A DNA stretch of 64,000 nt from Leptolinea sp. UBA5203 (GCA_002412765.1 DHVR01000061.1:310001-374000); one strand, 5' to 3'; shown: positions 51,586 to 60,943, numbered from the stretch's first letter. The notes: generated by a model from the letters alone, not told the origin. Program-made: numbers and translations.

Positions 51586-53881
51586 AAAAATCGCTACACT
51601 CATTCTGATCCTGGCTCCGATATTGTTTTTTGCGGAGCTGTTATTCTTTGGGAAAGCACTTTTCTGGGGTTTACCGGAATTACAGTTTTACCCCTGGAGG
51701 GCGCTGGCCTTTGAGCAAATTCTTAATGGCTATATGCCCCTGTGGAACCCCTACAACGGACTGGGCAGTCCATTGTTAGCTAATTACCAAACTGCCGTAT
51801 TTTATCCCGCTACGGGACTGTTGTTCGTTTTATATTGGCTAGGCCATCTGGAAGGCATGGTTTGGGGACACATGCTTGTCAATGTAGCCCATGTCATTTT
51901 AGCAGGATTGGGCATGTATAAGGTTTGTGAGCATCGTGGTATCAGTCCTGCCGGTAGTACCCTGGCGGGGCTTACTTTCTCACTGGGTGGTTACCTGGTA
52001 GCCCGCTTTGGATTTTTTAGTATGATTTGGACGATGGCATGGTTTCCCTGGATATTTCTCTATACCATGCGTCTTTTTGAAAAAGAGAATTCCCGACTAG
52101 AGCCATTGAAACTTATCCTGGTAATCTCGATGATGCTCTTAGCAGGGCACGCCCAATTGAGTTGGTACATCCTGCTTTACTGTTTTTTTTGGATGGTCAG
52201 CCGGATAACCTCACCACTCTTAGCCTGGGTTAAAAAAGTTTGGCGGTTTGCCCTGGCTTGCATTTTCGCTTTTGCAATCAGCGCCATTCAGTTAATTCCT
52301 ACTGCAGATTTTCTCCTTCAATCCCAGCGCAGTAGTGAAGTGGACATTTCAACGGCCCTGACCTATTCATTTTGGCCATGGCACCTGCTAAATTTTATTA
52401 ATCCCTCCATCTTTGGCAATCCTGCTCTCGGAAATTATTGGGGATATGGAGCCTTCTGGGAAGACAGTATTTATTTTGGGCTATTGCCTTTCTTGCTGCT
52501 ATTGGGTTCAATCATCCTGCTTTTTAGAAATGGAAAGCGATTACTTCAAGATGGGAAAGAAAAGTACTTTTTATGGATTATGATCATCATTGGAATTCTA
52601 TTTTCCCTGGGAAAAAACTTGTTCATTTTCCCTTGGTTTTATAAACATATCCCCACTTTTGATATGTTCAATGCTCCCGCACGCTTTATGATCTGGGTTG
52701 TCTTCTCTGCCTCTATCCTGGCAGCCACCACCTTTGACCAGTGGAAGAAACCACTGGGAAAGGTCTTGTACTGGGTACGTCTGGGGACAGCCGGTGGTTT
52801 TGGTGTGGGCATCGGCGCCACTTGGATGATGATCAGTCATCCCGACCTCCAGCCCACTTTTATTTCAGCAGCTTTCCAGATCAGTGTTTTAACCTTTTTC
52901 TGTGGATTCCTATATTTGATTAATCCAAATATCCATTCCGGGGAAGATAAGCCAAACAGAATAAAATTCTGGCAGCTAGGCGTGATTTTATTTGTATTCT
53001 TGGATTTATTCTTCCTATCGTTCAACACCATTCCTCTGCAGGATATTCAGCAAATTCAGGACTTCCAGAATAATTCGCCAGAGAATTCAAAAAGAATCTA
53101 TTGGGATGAAGGGGATGACTATACCTTTAGATATGACACTGTTTTGGATTTCAAGAATTATGAAAATACCCTAACTGCAGCACAATTGGTGGATTCCCAA
53201 TTGGCTAATGTTAATCTCTACAACCATGTGGTAAGCCTGAATAATTTTGAACCCATGCGGTTAAAAACGTATGACCAGTTTCTCCAGGGATTAAATTCTC
53301 TGCCCTCAGAAGAACAAAGTAGACTACTTACTGGTTTTGGAATTGACACGATTTTCCAACTTGATTCGAGCAACCCAAGCAATATATATCGTATAGCCAT
53401 TCCATCTACTGACAATATTCAGTTTTCAACCGGCGTTCAATTAGCATCCTCCATGGATGAATTCCTAAAAACAGAACCTGAGAATCAGTGCATCACTTTA
53501 ATGTTGGGTAATAAACAAAATATGGGTCCTCAAGGGGGGAAGCAGCTTTGCGAAGGGATCTCTCTTGAAATAATGGACTTAATCTGGGAGGGGAATATAA
53601 TTTCTTTCAAAACCATTATTCCCCAGGATGGTTGGCTATTGGTGAATGATGCGCAGGCAACCGGATGGCACGCAAATGTCGATGGCGTATCCGTTCCAAT
53701 TTCATTGGCCAATGGATTTGTAAAAGCGATACCCATCACTACTGGATTCCATACTGTAGTATTTCTGTATCTGCCTGCTAGTTTTCTGATTGGTATGGTG
53801 ATCTCACTGGTCAGTTTATTTAGTCTGGGTATACTATACATAAAGAATAATCGAAAAATTGGAGCAAGCCATGACAGTTGA
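51578..53881 (+). CDS. YfhO-like membrane protein, copy B-prime of a duplicated pair
   Basis: 767 residues, about 12 helices. PLWNPYNGLGSPLLANY and the following FYPAT align with PLWNNQILSGFPMIA and WYPGN of the protein at 47838; SLGGYLVARFGFFSMIWTMAW is YfhO-like; the C-terminal domain shows GWLLVNDAQATGWHANVDGV, the usual YfhO ending. The outer loop reads LPELQFYPWRAL in place of SDYTISHYP, so the catalytic acid may differ between the copies. Overlaps moxR by 11 bases. Confidence 0.75.
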   Translation: MNRKIATLILILAPILFFAELLFFGKALFWGLPELQFYPWRALAFEQILNGYMPLWNPYNGLGSPLLANYQTAVFYPATGLLFVLYWLGHLEGMVWGHMLVNVAHVILAGLGMYKVCEHRGISPAGSTLAGLTFSLGGYLVARFGFFSMIWTMAWFPWIFLYTMRLFEKENSRLEPLKLILVISMMLLAGHAQLSWYILLYCFFWMVSRITSPLLAWVKKVWRFALACIFAFAISAIQLIPTADFLLQSQRSSEVDISTALTYSFWPWHLLNFINPSIFGNPALGNYWGYGAFWEDSIYFGLLPFLLLLGSIILLFRNGKRLLQDGKEKYFLWIMIIIGILFSLGKNLFIFPWFYKHIPTFDMFNAPARFMIWVVFSASILAATTFDQWKKPLGKVLYWVRLGTAGGFGVGIGATWMMISHPDLQPTFISAAFQISVLTFFCGFLYLINPNIHSGEDKPNRIKFWQLGVILFVFLDLFFLSFNTIPLQDIQQIQDFQNNSPENSKRIYWDEGDDYTFRYDTVLDFKNYENTLTAAQLVDSQLANVNLYNHVVSLNNFEPMRLKTYDQFLQGLNSLPSEEQSRLLTGFGIDTIFQLDSSNPSNIYRIAIPSTDNIQFSTGVQLASSMDEFLKTEPENQCITLMLGNKQNMGPQGGKQLCEGISLEIMDLIWEGNIISFKTIIPQDGWLLVNDAQATGWHANVDGVSVPISLANGFVKAIPITTGFHTVVFLYLPASFLIGMVISLVSLFSLGILYIKNNRKIGASHDS

Positions 53882-54824
53882 TCTTCCACTGCTTTCATCT
53901 ACAATCAATAAAATCAAAGATAATTTGGGCAAAGTGATTATCGGAAAAGAGCGCAGCATTGACCTGGTGATCATCGGATTATTGTGCCAGGGGCATATTC
54001 TGATTGATGATGTACCGGGTGTTGGTAAAACCGTACTGGCACGTGCTTTGGCAAAATCCATTGATTGTGAATTTAAACGGATCCAGTTCACGCCTGATAT
54101 GCTCCCCAGTGACTTGACTGGCGTCTCGATTTATAACCAAAAAACCAATGAGTTTGAATTCAAACCTGGACCTTTATTTGCCCAAATTGTTCTTGCCGAT
54201 GAAATCAACCGGGCAACCCCAAAAACGCAGTCTGCTTTACTGGAAGTGATGGAAGAGCGCCAAATTACGGTGGATGGGATGACCTATATATTAAAACCAC
54301 CCTTCATGGTCTTGGCTACTCAAAATCCTATTGAGTATGAAGGCACATTTCCATTACCGGAAGCGCAACTGGATCGTTTCTTAATGCGCTTTAAGATGGG
54401 TTATCCGAGTCTTACCACGGAAATTAATATTCTTTCCATGCAGCAACTTAGCCATCCCATCGAACACCTGACGGCAGTTATTGATCTGGACAATATTCGA
54501 ACTGCACAGGAAATGATTAAATTAATTCATGTCTCTGAACCCATTAAACGCTACATTGTAGAACTGGCACGTGCAACCAGGGAACATGATGATGTTTATT
54601 TGGGTGCAAGCCCACGCGGCAGTATTGGTTTGCTGCGAACTGCTCAGGCAAAGGCAGCACTTGAACAGCGGGATTATGTTTTACCGGATGATGTCAAAGA
54701 TCTGGCGGTCCCCGTCCTTGCTCATCGTGTTGTGGTACATCCGTCCGCGCGAATTCAGGATATTAAACCTGAAATGATAGTTGAGGAAATTCTGAATTCA
54801 GTAGCAATTCCCATGCAAGCCTGA
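53871..54824 (+). CDS. MoxR family AAA+ ATPase
   Basis: 317 residues. Walker A DDVPGVGKTVLA, PDMLPSDLTGVSIY, Walker B VLADEINRATPKTQSALLEVM, sensor ATQNPIEYEGTFPLPEAQLDRFL and arginine-finger region. MoxR ATPases act as chaperones for assembly or activation of metal or sulfated proteins, nearly always with a DUF58 partner. Here the DUF58 gene follows 10 bases later. The ATG has GGAG 7 bases upstream; a TTG four codons earlier is not preferred. It overlaps the last codons of the YfhO-like gene, so it belongs to that operon. Confidence 0.92.
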   Translation: MTVDLPLLSSTINKIKDNLGKVIIGKERSIDLVIIGLLCQGHILIDDVPGVGKTVLARALAKSIDCEFKRIQFTPDMLPSDLTGVSIYNQKTNEFEFKPGPLFAQIVLADEINRATPKTQSALLEVMEERQITVDGMTYILKPPFMVLATQNPIEYEGTFPLPEAQLDRFLMRFKMGYPSLTTEINILSMQQLSHPIEHLTAVIDLDNIRTAQEMIKLIHVSEPIKRYIVELARATREHDDVYLGASPRGSIGLLRTAQAKAALEQRDYVLPDDVKDLAVPVLAHRVVVHPSARIQDIKPEMIVEEILNSVAIPMQA

Positions 54825-54834
54825 TCCTGAGACC

Positions 54835-56097
54835 ATGAAAGTAAGAAAGACGTTTTGGGTAATTATAGGTTTGCTGGTTATCTTCCTTGCGGCTGGCAGA
54901 CAATTTCAATATCAACTGTTGAATAAAGTCGTTTATGTTTTACTTGTTCTTATCCTTATATCATGGATCTGGACTCGCTTTTCCCTGACTGGAATACAAT
55001 TTTCGCGGAAAGCGCGCAGTCTGCGCAAAGAAACCGGACAAGTCTTTGAAGAAAGGTTACGCCTGGAAAATAAATCGGCTTTTTTTAAATCCTGGATTGA
55101 AATAATCGATCATTCAAAACTGCCTGGGCAAAATGGGTCCAGGATCATGGCCTGGGTAGGACGTGGAGAATTGCGTCATTACTCTTCGTATACTTTATTG
55201 ACTCATCGGGGAAAATTCCTGCTCTCCCCGACTGAAATTAAATCCGGCGACCCTTTCGGACTCTTTGAGAAAACCGTCACATTGGAGTCTAATCAATCTT
55301 TACTTGTTCTGCCCATCCAATTCAAAATTCATAATTTTTCTTTACCGCCAGGTTATTTACCAGGCGGCAAATCCATTCGGCGTCGCACTGCGGCCATCAC
55401 GCCGCATGCAGCTGGTATTCGTGAATATCTACCGGGCGATTCCATGAATCGTATCCATTGGAAAAAAACTGCCCAGAGGGGAATGTTAATTACCAAAGAG
55501 TTTGAAGAAGATCCTCAATCGGACATCTGGATAATTTTGGATAGTCACGTACTCTCTCATTCGAAAACAATGCAAGATGCTCCTATTCCAAAGGCTGATC
55601 GTTTCTGGAGTATTAAAGAAAAATCAACTTATCAACTTCCCATGGATAGCTATGAATATGCAGTGAGTACAGTAGCCACCATTGCAGACTACTTTATTCG
55701 TATAGGACAGGGAGTTGGTTTTCGGGATATTGGTAAGAATTCCTTGATTCTTCCACCTGAGAAAGGATATCGCCAACTCGAAAAAATCATGGAATCGTTG
55801 GCGTTCATTGCTGCTGATGGGGAGCAGTCAATGGAAACTGGTGTCTTGAGTCATATGAGTCAAATATTTCCTGGTAGTTTGGTGATCCTCATTGGGACGG
55901 ACAGATCGACTGGACTGGAACGATCTGCGGAATCGTTAAAACTGAGGAAGATTCATCCTGTGTTTATTCTTATGGATTCGGATAGTTTTACAGGGGAGAA
56001 GAGGACAGTTTCATCAAATGCAGCTTTATTAAAGCAAATGGGCGTTATTGCTACAACAATTCATTACAAAGACTCGATTGCTGATCATTTGGAATGA
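54835..56097 (+). CDS. DUF58 (vWA-like) protein, partner of MoxR
   Basis: 420 residues. Two N-terminal membrane helices, a beta-rich region, and the DUF58 core RTAAITPHAAGIREYLPGDS followed by NRIHWKKTAQRGML, the diagnostic motif. The C-terminus resembles a vWA metal-binding fold (IWIILDSHV where a DxSxS motif would stand; the Ser positions are not obvious). Works with MoxR in the family. Last gene of the operon of membrane proteins; convergent with the receiver gene 11 bases away. Confidence 0.88.
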   Translation: MKVRKTFWVIIGLLVIFLAAGRQFQYQLLNKVVYVLLVLILISWIWTRFSLTGIQFSRKARSLRKETGQVFEERLRLENKSAFFKSWIEIIDHSKLPGQNGSRIMAWVGRGELRHYSSYTLLTHRGKFLLSPTEIKSGDPFGLFEKTVTLESNQSLLVLPIQFKIHNFSLPPGYLPGGKSIRRRTAAITPHAAGIREYLPGDSMNRIHWKKTAQRGMLITKEFEEDPQSDIWIILDSHVLSHSKTMQDAPIPKADRFWSIKEKSTYQLPMDSYEYAVSTVATIADYFIRIGQGVGFRDIGKNSLILPPEKGYRQLEKIMESLAFIAADGEQSMETGVLSHMSQIFPGSLVILIGTDRSTGLERSAESLKLRKIHPVFILMDSDSFTGEKRTVSSNAALLKQMGVIATTIHYKDSIADHLE

Positions 56098-56108
56098 AAA
56101 CCAAAGGA

Positions 56109-56462
56109 TTAGTTTTTTATCATTTTTAGAAGTTCATCGGGCATGTATGGCTTTAATAAAAAGTAATCTGCACCGGCGTCCAGACATTTTTCTTTTAAAT
56201 CCGAACCGGATGTAAGAATCACTTTTGTCTCTTTATTAAGAATTTTGGATCTTTTTAAGGCTTGCAGGATCAGTAACCCATTATTTTGTTTTAAATTTAC
56301 ATCCATTAAAATGATGTCGGGGTTATGTTCAATAATGTGGTTGTTTATGGTTTCTTGGATGAAGTCGTTTGGAAAAGTACAATGAATCCCCTCAATTTCA
56401 AAAAGAAATTTCAGTAAGTTTCCCATCTCAAAATCATCTTCTATCAGTAAAATCGATTTCAT
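56109..56462 (-). CDS. Stand-alone response regulator receiver domain
   Basis: 117 residues, a receiver domain only. Acidic pair in LLIEDDFEMG, phospho-acceptor Asp in IILMDVNLKQNNG, Ser in VILTSGSDLKEK and Lys in FLLKPYMP. No output domain, so it works as a phosphate relay or by binding a partner. No histidine kinase lies nearby. The ATG at the chosen start has GGAAAG upstream; a TTG four codons earlier is possible. It lies just after tRNA-Arg on the same strand. Confidence 0.88.
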   Translation of the reverse strand: MKSILLIEDDFEMGNLLKFLFEIEGIHCTFPNDFIQETINNHIIEHNPDIILMDVNLKQNNGLLILQALKRSKILNKETKVILTSGSDLKEKCLDAGADYFLLKPYMPDELLKMIKN

Positions 56463-56484
56463 TATTCTTTCCAAAAAAAAATAG

Positions 56485-56557
56485 CACCCCCGGTGGGAGT
56501 CGAACCCACAACAATCGGATTAGAAGTCCGGTGCTCTGTCCATTGAGCTACGGGGGT
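56485..56557 (-). tRNA. tRNA-Arg (TCT anticodon)
   Basis: Minus-strand cloverleaf. Acceptor arms ACCCCCG and CGGGGGT pair over seven positions; T-arm GTGGGTTCGACTCCCAC; anticodon loop CTTCTAA gives anticodon TCT, with a C-A mismatch at the top of the anticodon stem. The CCA end is not encoded; the sequence after the discriminator G is CTA. Confidence 0.94.
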
Positions 56558-56571
56558 AGTTTATAAATAGG

Positions 56572-57006
56572 CTATTGGTGAATTGGGCGTATGCCTTTGT
56601 ATACCCTGGGACCTGTAAGAGTCATGACAATGGTCTGAGCAGGGCGGTTTATTTTATCAGATAATTCTATGGATGTCATTGGTTTGTTGCCATTCATTAA
56701 CAAGACACGAAAAACAGCATCCACCATGGCGGTATTGCTGGTAATAAAATCTGCTTGTTTTGCACAATGTGAAATCAATACATGCTGCAAGCCATCAATT
56801 TGTTTGATGGCACCAGTTTCCGGATCTACCCAATCATATAAGGTTTCTTCTTCAAAGTTGGCAAACTGTTCTTGGTGTTCCTGGCACAAACAGCTATGTA
56901 AATACACTCGCCAATTATTATCATGCTTTTTCCACCATTCAAAATCAATGGTGAAAGGACTGTCGACGGACGGTTTGACCAAGCTATATTTCTTTTCTTC
57001 GGTCAT
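56572..57006 (-). CDS. Unknown 144-residue protein, possible winged helix at C-terminus
   Basis: Not recognised. Residues 20-75 hold WWKKHDNNWRVYLHSCLCQEHQEQF, with CLC close to His residues that could bind metal, and DWVDPETGAIKQIDGLQHVLISHC. Residues 95-144 (VFRVLLMNGNKPMTSIELSD and INRPAQTIVMTLTGPRVYKG) look like a winged helix. Its start overlaps the end of the 527-residue gene by 4 bases (ATGA), so the two proteins are likely to work together. Confidence 0.55.
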   Translation of the reverse strand: MTEEKKYSLVKPSVDSPFTIDFEWWKKHDNNWRVYLHSCLCQEHQEQFANFEEETLYDWVDPETGAIKQIDGLQHVLISHCAKQADFITSNTAMVDAVFRVLLMNGNKPMTSIELSDKINRPAQTIVMTLTGPRVYKGIRPIHQ

Positions 57007-58586
57007 GGCTTTCCCTCTTGAGTTGTGACTTCCAACCGGTAATACAAATCACCAAGTGAGATGGCCCACGGAGCCTGATGCAATAAATTGATGATTGGGC
57101 CGGGAGGACATCGGAAACCGATATTTACGGCAGCATATAATTCAGCGATATGAACATGACCCTGAGGGTTTAATTTGGATAACTCCCGCATGGTGGAGAT
57201 GATAAATTTTTCGAAATTTTGGCGGATTTTGTTTGGATTCCCCCAAAAATCTTCGATGACCTGCAAAGAATCTGGGAGAGCGATGGCCATTCGCTCATCA
57301 ATTTCTGAGGAGACCATTTGTTTCAGCATGGTAAATGTAAGGTTTTTATCAAAACTGACATTTGCAGTGCGCAGCCAATCTCGTGTGGAGCGGCTTGAAT
57401 CCAGCGAAATCATGATCTCCCCAGGGATATCTGTTTTCTTAAGATGAATAATACTCCCCGGAATCAGTTTCTTGGATTTATAAAATTCCCGTAATCCATA
57501 GACATACCGTGGTTGGAAAATAACCCAACCAGGGAAGCGTTCTTTGGATTCTTCATCAATAAATGAAAATAAGACATTATTGGATTCAAAAGCAACCGGA
57601 AAAAAAGAACTCAAGCGACTGGATAAGGGCAGGGTACCTGCGCGCCAATGGGGAAAGATCAGATGGATGGTGATTTCATCCGGATCATCCTGAGAAACAT
57701 CCTCGAATTCCAATTCGTCAAAGATGGATTGCTGAAGAATGTTCAACTCATCAATAATTTCACTTTTCTGATAATCGAAGTGATTGGGCTTGAGGTAAAT
57801 GGGGATGTTTTTTACAAAGTCAGGTTCAAAACTTCGGAGATACCACAGCGTTTCACCTGCAGGGCCGACCTCGTCAAACCTGGGATCCTCTTGAAGGGCA
57901 TAATTCATGGAAAATTCAATCAAAGTGGAATTATCATCTGATGGGAATTCAAGATTCTTGATAATTTCACTCGTACTGAAGGGTCCACCTTCTTCCATTT
58001 CCAACAAAGCTTCAGCTAAATTTAAATAACCAGCATTAATATCAACTAAAAGTGCTTTGGGAAAGGATTTACCGCCAATGCAGACAATTTCTTCATTGAG
58101 ATTCATGGCTTCATTGATCGTTTTGGAAATAGAATTACCAAATTTCTCAAAGACAGCAGATTCGAGGTCATCCTGAACATCTGCCTGGTTTGTGGATAAG
58201 TTCAGCTGATGGTTTTCATAGGCCATCGCATATTCTTTCACTTCTTGACTTTGAAACTCAATGGTCATTACCTGAAATGGATCGGCAGTCAGACTAACGC
58301 CATCCCGAACACCAATCACTTTTCCGTAATTTCCATTTTCTTTGGGAAATTGAACCATATCATTCAATTGATAAGTTTCAGAGGGCAAATACATTTTGCG
58401 GGCTGTATCCGATTTGGCAAGGGTTTCGCGTTGTACCCGAACTCTTTCGCCAATTAAGGCTTTTGCCAATTCAATTCCATTTAACGGTTCTTCTCTATCC
58501 AAAAGATAATTGTATAGATACTCTAAATCATCAGGGGTAAATTGTAAATCTTCCCAATAGGCTTCAATTGAATTCGTTAATAACAT
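57003..58586 (-). CDS. Unknown 527-residue protein with possible winged-helix ends
   Basis: Not recognised. The N-terminus (DLEYLYNYLLDREEPLNGIEL, RETLAKSDTARKMYLPS) and the C-terminus (GHVHIAELYAAVNIGFRCPP) look like winged-helix domains. Between them are an SH3-like patch (YQLNDMVQFPKENGNYGKVI) and a beta-rich region. This arrangement suggests nucleic acid binding, by analogy only. No membrane segment. The ATG was chosen at MLLTNS; the frame has another start six codons upstream. Upstream gene of a coupled pair. Confidence 0.55.
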   Translation of the reverse strand: MLLTNSIEAYWEDLQFTPDDLEYLYNYLLDREEPLNGIELAKALIGERVRVQRETLAKSDTARKMYLPSETYQLNDMVQFPKENGNYGKVIGVRDGVSLTADPFQVMTIEFQSQEVKEYAMAYENHQLNLSTNQADVQDDLESAVFEKFGNSISKTINEAMNLNEEIVCIGGKSFPKALLVDINAGYLNLAEALLEMEEGGPFSTSEIIKNLEFPSDDNSTLIEFSMNYALQEDPRFDEVGPAGETLWYLRSFEPDFVKNIPIYLKPNHFDYQKSEIIDELNILQQSIFDELEFEDVSQDDPDEITIHLIFPHWRAGTLPLSSRLSSFFPVAFESNNVLFSFIDEESKERFPGWVIFQPRYVYGLREFYKSKKLIPGSIIHLKKTDIPGEIMISLDSSRSTRDWLRTANVSFDKNLTFTMLKQMVSSEIDERMAIALPDSLQVIEDFWGNPNKIRQNFEKFIISTMRELSKLNPQGHVHIAELYAAVNIGFRCPPGPIINLLHQAPWAISLGDLYYRLEVTTQEGKP

Positions 58587-58669
58587 GGTTGTCACTTCTT
58601 TCAAGGTTTTATGGATGATTGTCCATCACGAGTCATATTATACCGTACCTTACAAAGGAATCAAGAATA

Positions 58670-60001
58670 TTAAGGGATGACCATATCCATCCATTGCATC
58701 GGGTCCACTTGTACAGCATTAACCAATAATTCCCAATGGAGATGAGAACCCGTGGACCTACCTGTATTGCCAACGGTTCCAATGAGTTGACCTTCTTGAA
58801 CAATGTCACCCGTGTTAACATCTACCGATTCTTGATGCCAATACCCGGTGTAGATTCCCCATCCATGATCAATGACAACAGAATTACCTCTCACAAACCA
58901 CTGGCCGGTATACACAACTCTGCCAGCTCCAGCCGCATAGATATTAAGATTGGACGCACAGGTTCCAAAATCGATGCCGGTGTGAAAAGAATCATAAGGA
59001 CCATTATTGTAGGAACGAATGGATCCATAAGGGGAACGGATACATGCATCATCCACAGGGTATGAGAAAGTTCCATCCCATAGGTCCCGGTTGGTAATTT
59101 GACTGGTGATAGCCAATAACTCATCTTCTTCCGGCATGGTATTAGCTGGATCAATTAGATCCGGTTCCACAACAATGATAGGATCAGTGGAAAATCTGGT
59201 TTCACTCGCCAGCAGATTTTGAGAGAAAATCACTTGATTTCCATCTGGAGTGATTTGGTCGAAATTTACTTCGCGAAGACCGATTTTCCCCATCGCATTA
59301 ATGCCCAAAAATGCGATATATGATCCTGGCTCAAATTCAAAAGTGGGAATGCTCTTGTCTTCGATTTTCAACTCTATGGATTGACCGGGGTCAGCGTTGA
59401 ATTGAAAAACACTTGTTTTCCCCTGTTTTAATGGATAGGGTGAAATGGTCAGGTTCGTGATGGATTTTAATTCTGATGTTAATACAAGATTTCGAGATAG
59501 GGTTGATACCTCACCAGCCCAAGTATTAGGGTTTGCTCCAATAGCATTTAGGAACAGTGAATGGTAGGCAACTGGGACTTCCGCAACCGGTTCTGATGGT
59601 ACTTCTTCTGCAACAGGCAGGATTATGGTTTGACCGGCGATAATTTCGTTAGGAGAAGTAAGATGATTAATGATTCTGAATGTAGATTCATCCAATATTT
59701 GTTCTTGTAAAAGGGATTCGTAGGTATCGTTTAATTGAATGGTATAGGGGATGAAAATACCTTTAATGCCTTCATAACCGGGGATATTGATCTGATCCCC
59801 TTCATTCAACCAATCCGGGTTTATTCCAGCATTTACACCAATAATGTCGTCAATACTTACACCAAATTGCAGGGCTATACTGTACATCGTGTCCCCAGGT
59901 TGAACAATGTAAACAGGTAACTCGGCGTTTTGTGCCATTACAGGAGGTATGGCAGTGCAGATAAAAAGAGCGAAAATAACAATGAGGATCTTAATTTTCA
60001 T
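58670..60001 (-). CDS. Secreted M23 peptidase with two LysM domains
   Basis: 443 residues. Signal peptide (ILIVIFALFICTAIPPVMAQ), LysM at about residues 30-75 (YIVQPGDTMYSIALQFGVS), a second LysM-like unit (YTIQLNDTYESLL), a beta-rich middle, and the M23 domain near the C-terminus with HTGIDFG, GNSVVIDHGWGIYTGYWHQ and GSHLHWEL. All the zinc ligands are present, so it should be an active peptidoglycan endopeptidase. Start at MKIKILI; the frame is open 30 codons further up inside the DUF192 gene. It overlaps that gene by 11 bases. Confidence 0.9.
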   Translation of the reverse strand: MKIKILIVIFALFICTAIPPVMAQNAELPVYIVQPGDTMYSIALQFGVSIDDIIGVNAGINPDWLNEGDQINIPGYEGIKGIFIPYTIQLNDTYESLLQEQILDESTFRIINHLTSPNEIIAGQTIILPVAEEVPSEPVAEVPVAYHSLFLNAIGANPNTWAGEVSTLSRNLVLTSELKSITNLTISPYPLKQGKTSVFQFNADPGQSIELKIEDKSIPTFEFEPGSYIAFLGINAMGKIGLREVNFDQITPDGNQVIFSQNLLASETRFSTDPIIVVEPDLIDPANTMPEEDELLAITSQITNRDLWDGTFSYPVDDACIRSPYGSIRSYNNGPYDSFHTGIDFGTCASNLNIYAAGAGRVVYTGQWFVRGNSVVIDHGWGIYTGYWHQESVDVNTGDIVQEGQLIGTVGNTGRSTGSHLHWELLVNAVQVDPMQWMDMVIP

Positions 60002-60353
60002 AGGTAAAAGTGAGTTTCTCCCCAAGTAGAAATTCGTCAAAGAATTTCGTGTTTGTTTCAATGACAGAGCAAGCTGGCAATGCAGACGCATACATGATAT
60101 GCCATGGCATGGCTATCTTTTTGTCAACAACGATATTGTCCAAATTGATCCAAACCACAGTAATTGGAAAGTTCATAAAAAGCATATGAATGGAGGTATT
60201 AAGAATACTTTCAGAATCGTATTGGAAAATCAATCCAGTATTGGATGGAAGCTCTTTCCGAAACATCAACCCCATAAATTTTGACCAAAAAGATTTACAA
60301 ATTTCTAAATGAATAATGCTTTCCGAATTTGTTTTGACAATCATTTTTTGCAT
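59991..60353 (-). CDS. DUF192 family protein
   Basis: 120 residues. WSKFMGLMFRKELPSNTGLIFQ and HMLFMNFPITVVWIN match DUF192, a small beta domain of unknown function; PACSVIETNTKFFDE near the end is the usual closing block. The family often has a signal peptide; none is seen here. It lies between a receiver gene and the M23 gene, in a coupled run. Confidence 0.82.
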   Translation of the reverse strand: MQKMIVKTNSESIIHLEICKSFWSKFMGLMFRKELPSNTGLIFQYDSESILNTSIHMLFMNFPITVVWINLDNIVVDKKIAMPWHIMYASALPACSVIETNTKFFDEFLLGEKLTFTYEN

Positions 60354-60371
60354 TAATTTTACCCATTATTA

Positions 60372-60758
60372 TTATTCTTCTGCCAAAACAAAAGAAATAC
60401 GTTCAACAAGATCTTTGGGGTGAAACGGTTTACAGATGTAATCGTTAACTTTGGCAATCCGTAATCCTAATATTTTATCAATTTCCTGAGATTTAGCGGT
60501 GATGATGATCACTGGCGTTTGCATAAACGCCTGGTTGTGGCGAATTCTTTGATAAATTTCCCAACCGTCTAAATCTGGTATCATTAAGTCTAGCAAAATT
60601 AAATCCGGTTCAACTTGTGCCACCAAATCTAAACCAGTTTGACCATCCTTGGCCGAATAGACAATGAAATGGTTTTGTTCCAATATCACTCGCACAAGAT
60701 CAATCATATCCGCATCATCTTCAATATAAACAATCTTCGGTTTTTTTGAAAAGATCAT
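60372..60758 (-). CDS. Stand-alone response regulator receiver domain
   Basis: 128 residues, receiver only. Acidic pair in IVYIEDDADMI, Asp in LILLDLMIPDLDGWEIYQ, Thr in VIIITAKSQ and Lys in YICKPFHPKDLVERI, all conserved. No output domain. First gene of the run with DUF192 and the M23 peptidase, 18 bases before DUF192. No kinase is near, so the link to envelope remodelling is only by position. Confidence 0.9.
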   Translation of the reverse strand: MIFSKKPKIVYIEDDADMIDLVRVILEQNHFIVYSAKDGQTGLDLVAQVEPDLILLDLMIPDLDGWEIYQRIRHNQAFMQTPVIIITAKSQEIDKILGLRIAKVNDYICKPFHPKDLVERISFVLAEE

Positions 60759-60915
60759 TCGTCACCATCCAATAAACAATAATAAACTTTGATGATCTTT
60801 ACTACGGATTAAAACAAGTTTACCACAAACTAATTATGAATAAATTGAATAAATACCAGTGAAATACAAATTTGTACGTTGATAATCAGGTTTATTCTAG
60901 AAAAAAGTGATAAGC

Positions 60916-60943
60916 TTGACAGGTAGAAACTCTTCGATATACT
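60916..60943 (+). promoter_or_regulatory. Promoter of the LuxR-type response regulator gene
   Basis: -35 TTGACA (60916-60921), 16-base spacer, -10 TATACT (60938-60943), 18 bases before the ATG. The mRNA leader would be about 12 bases and still contains GGGAG. Confidence 0.65.
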
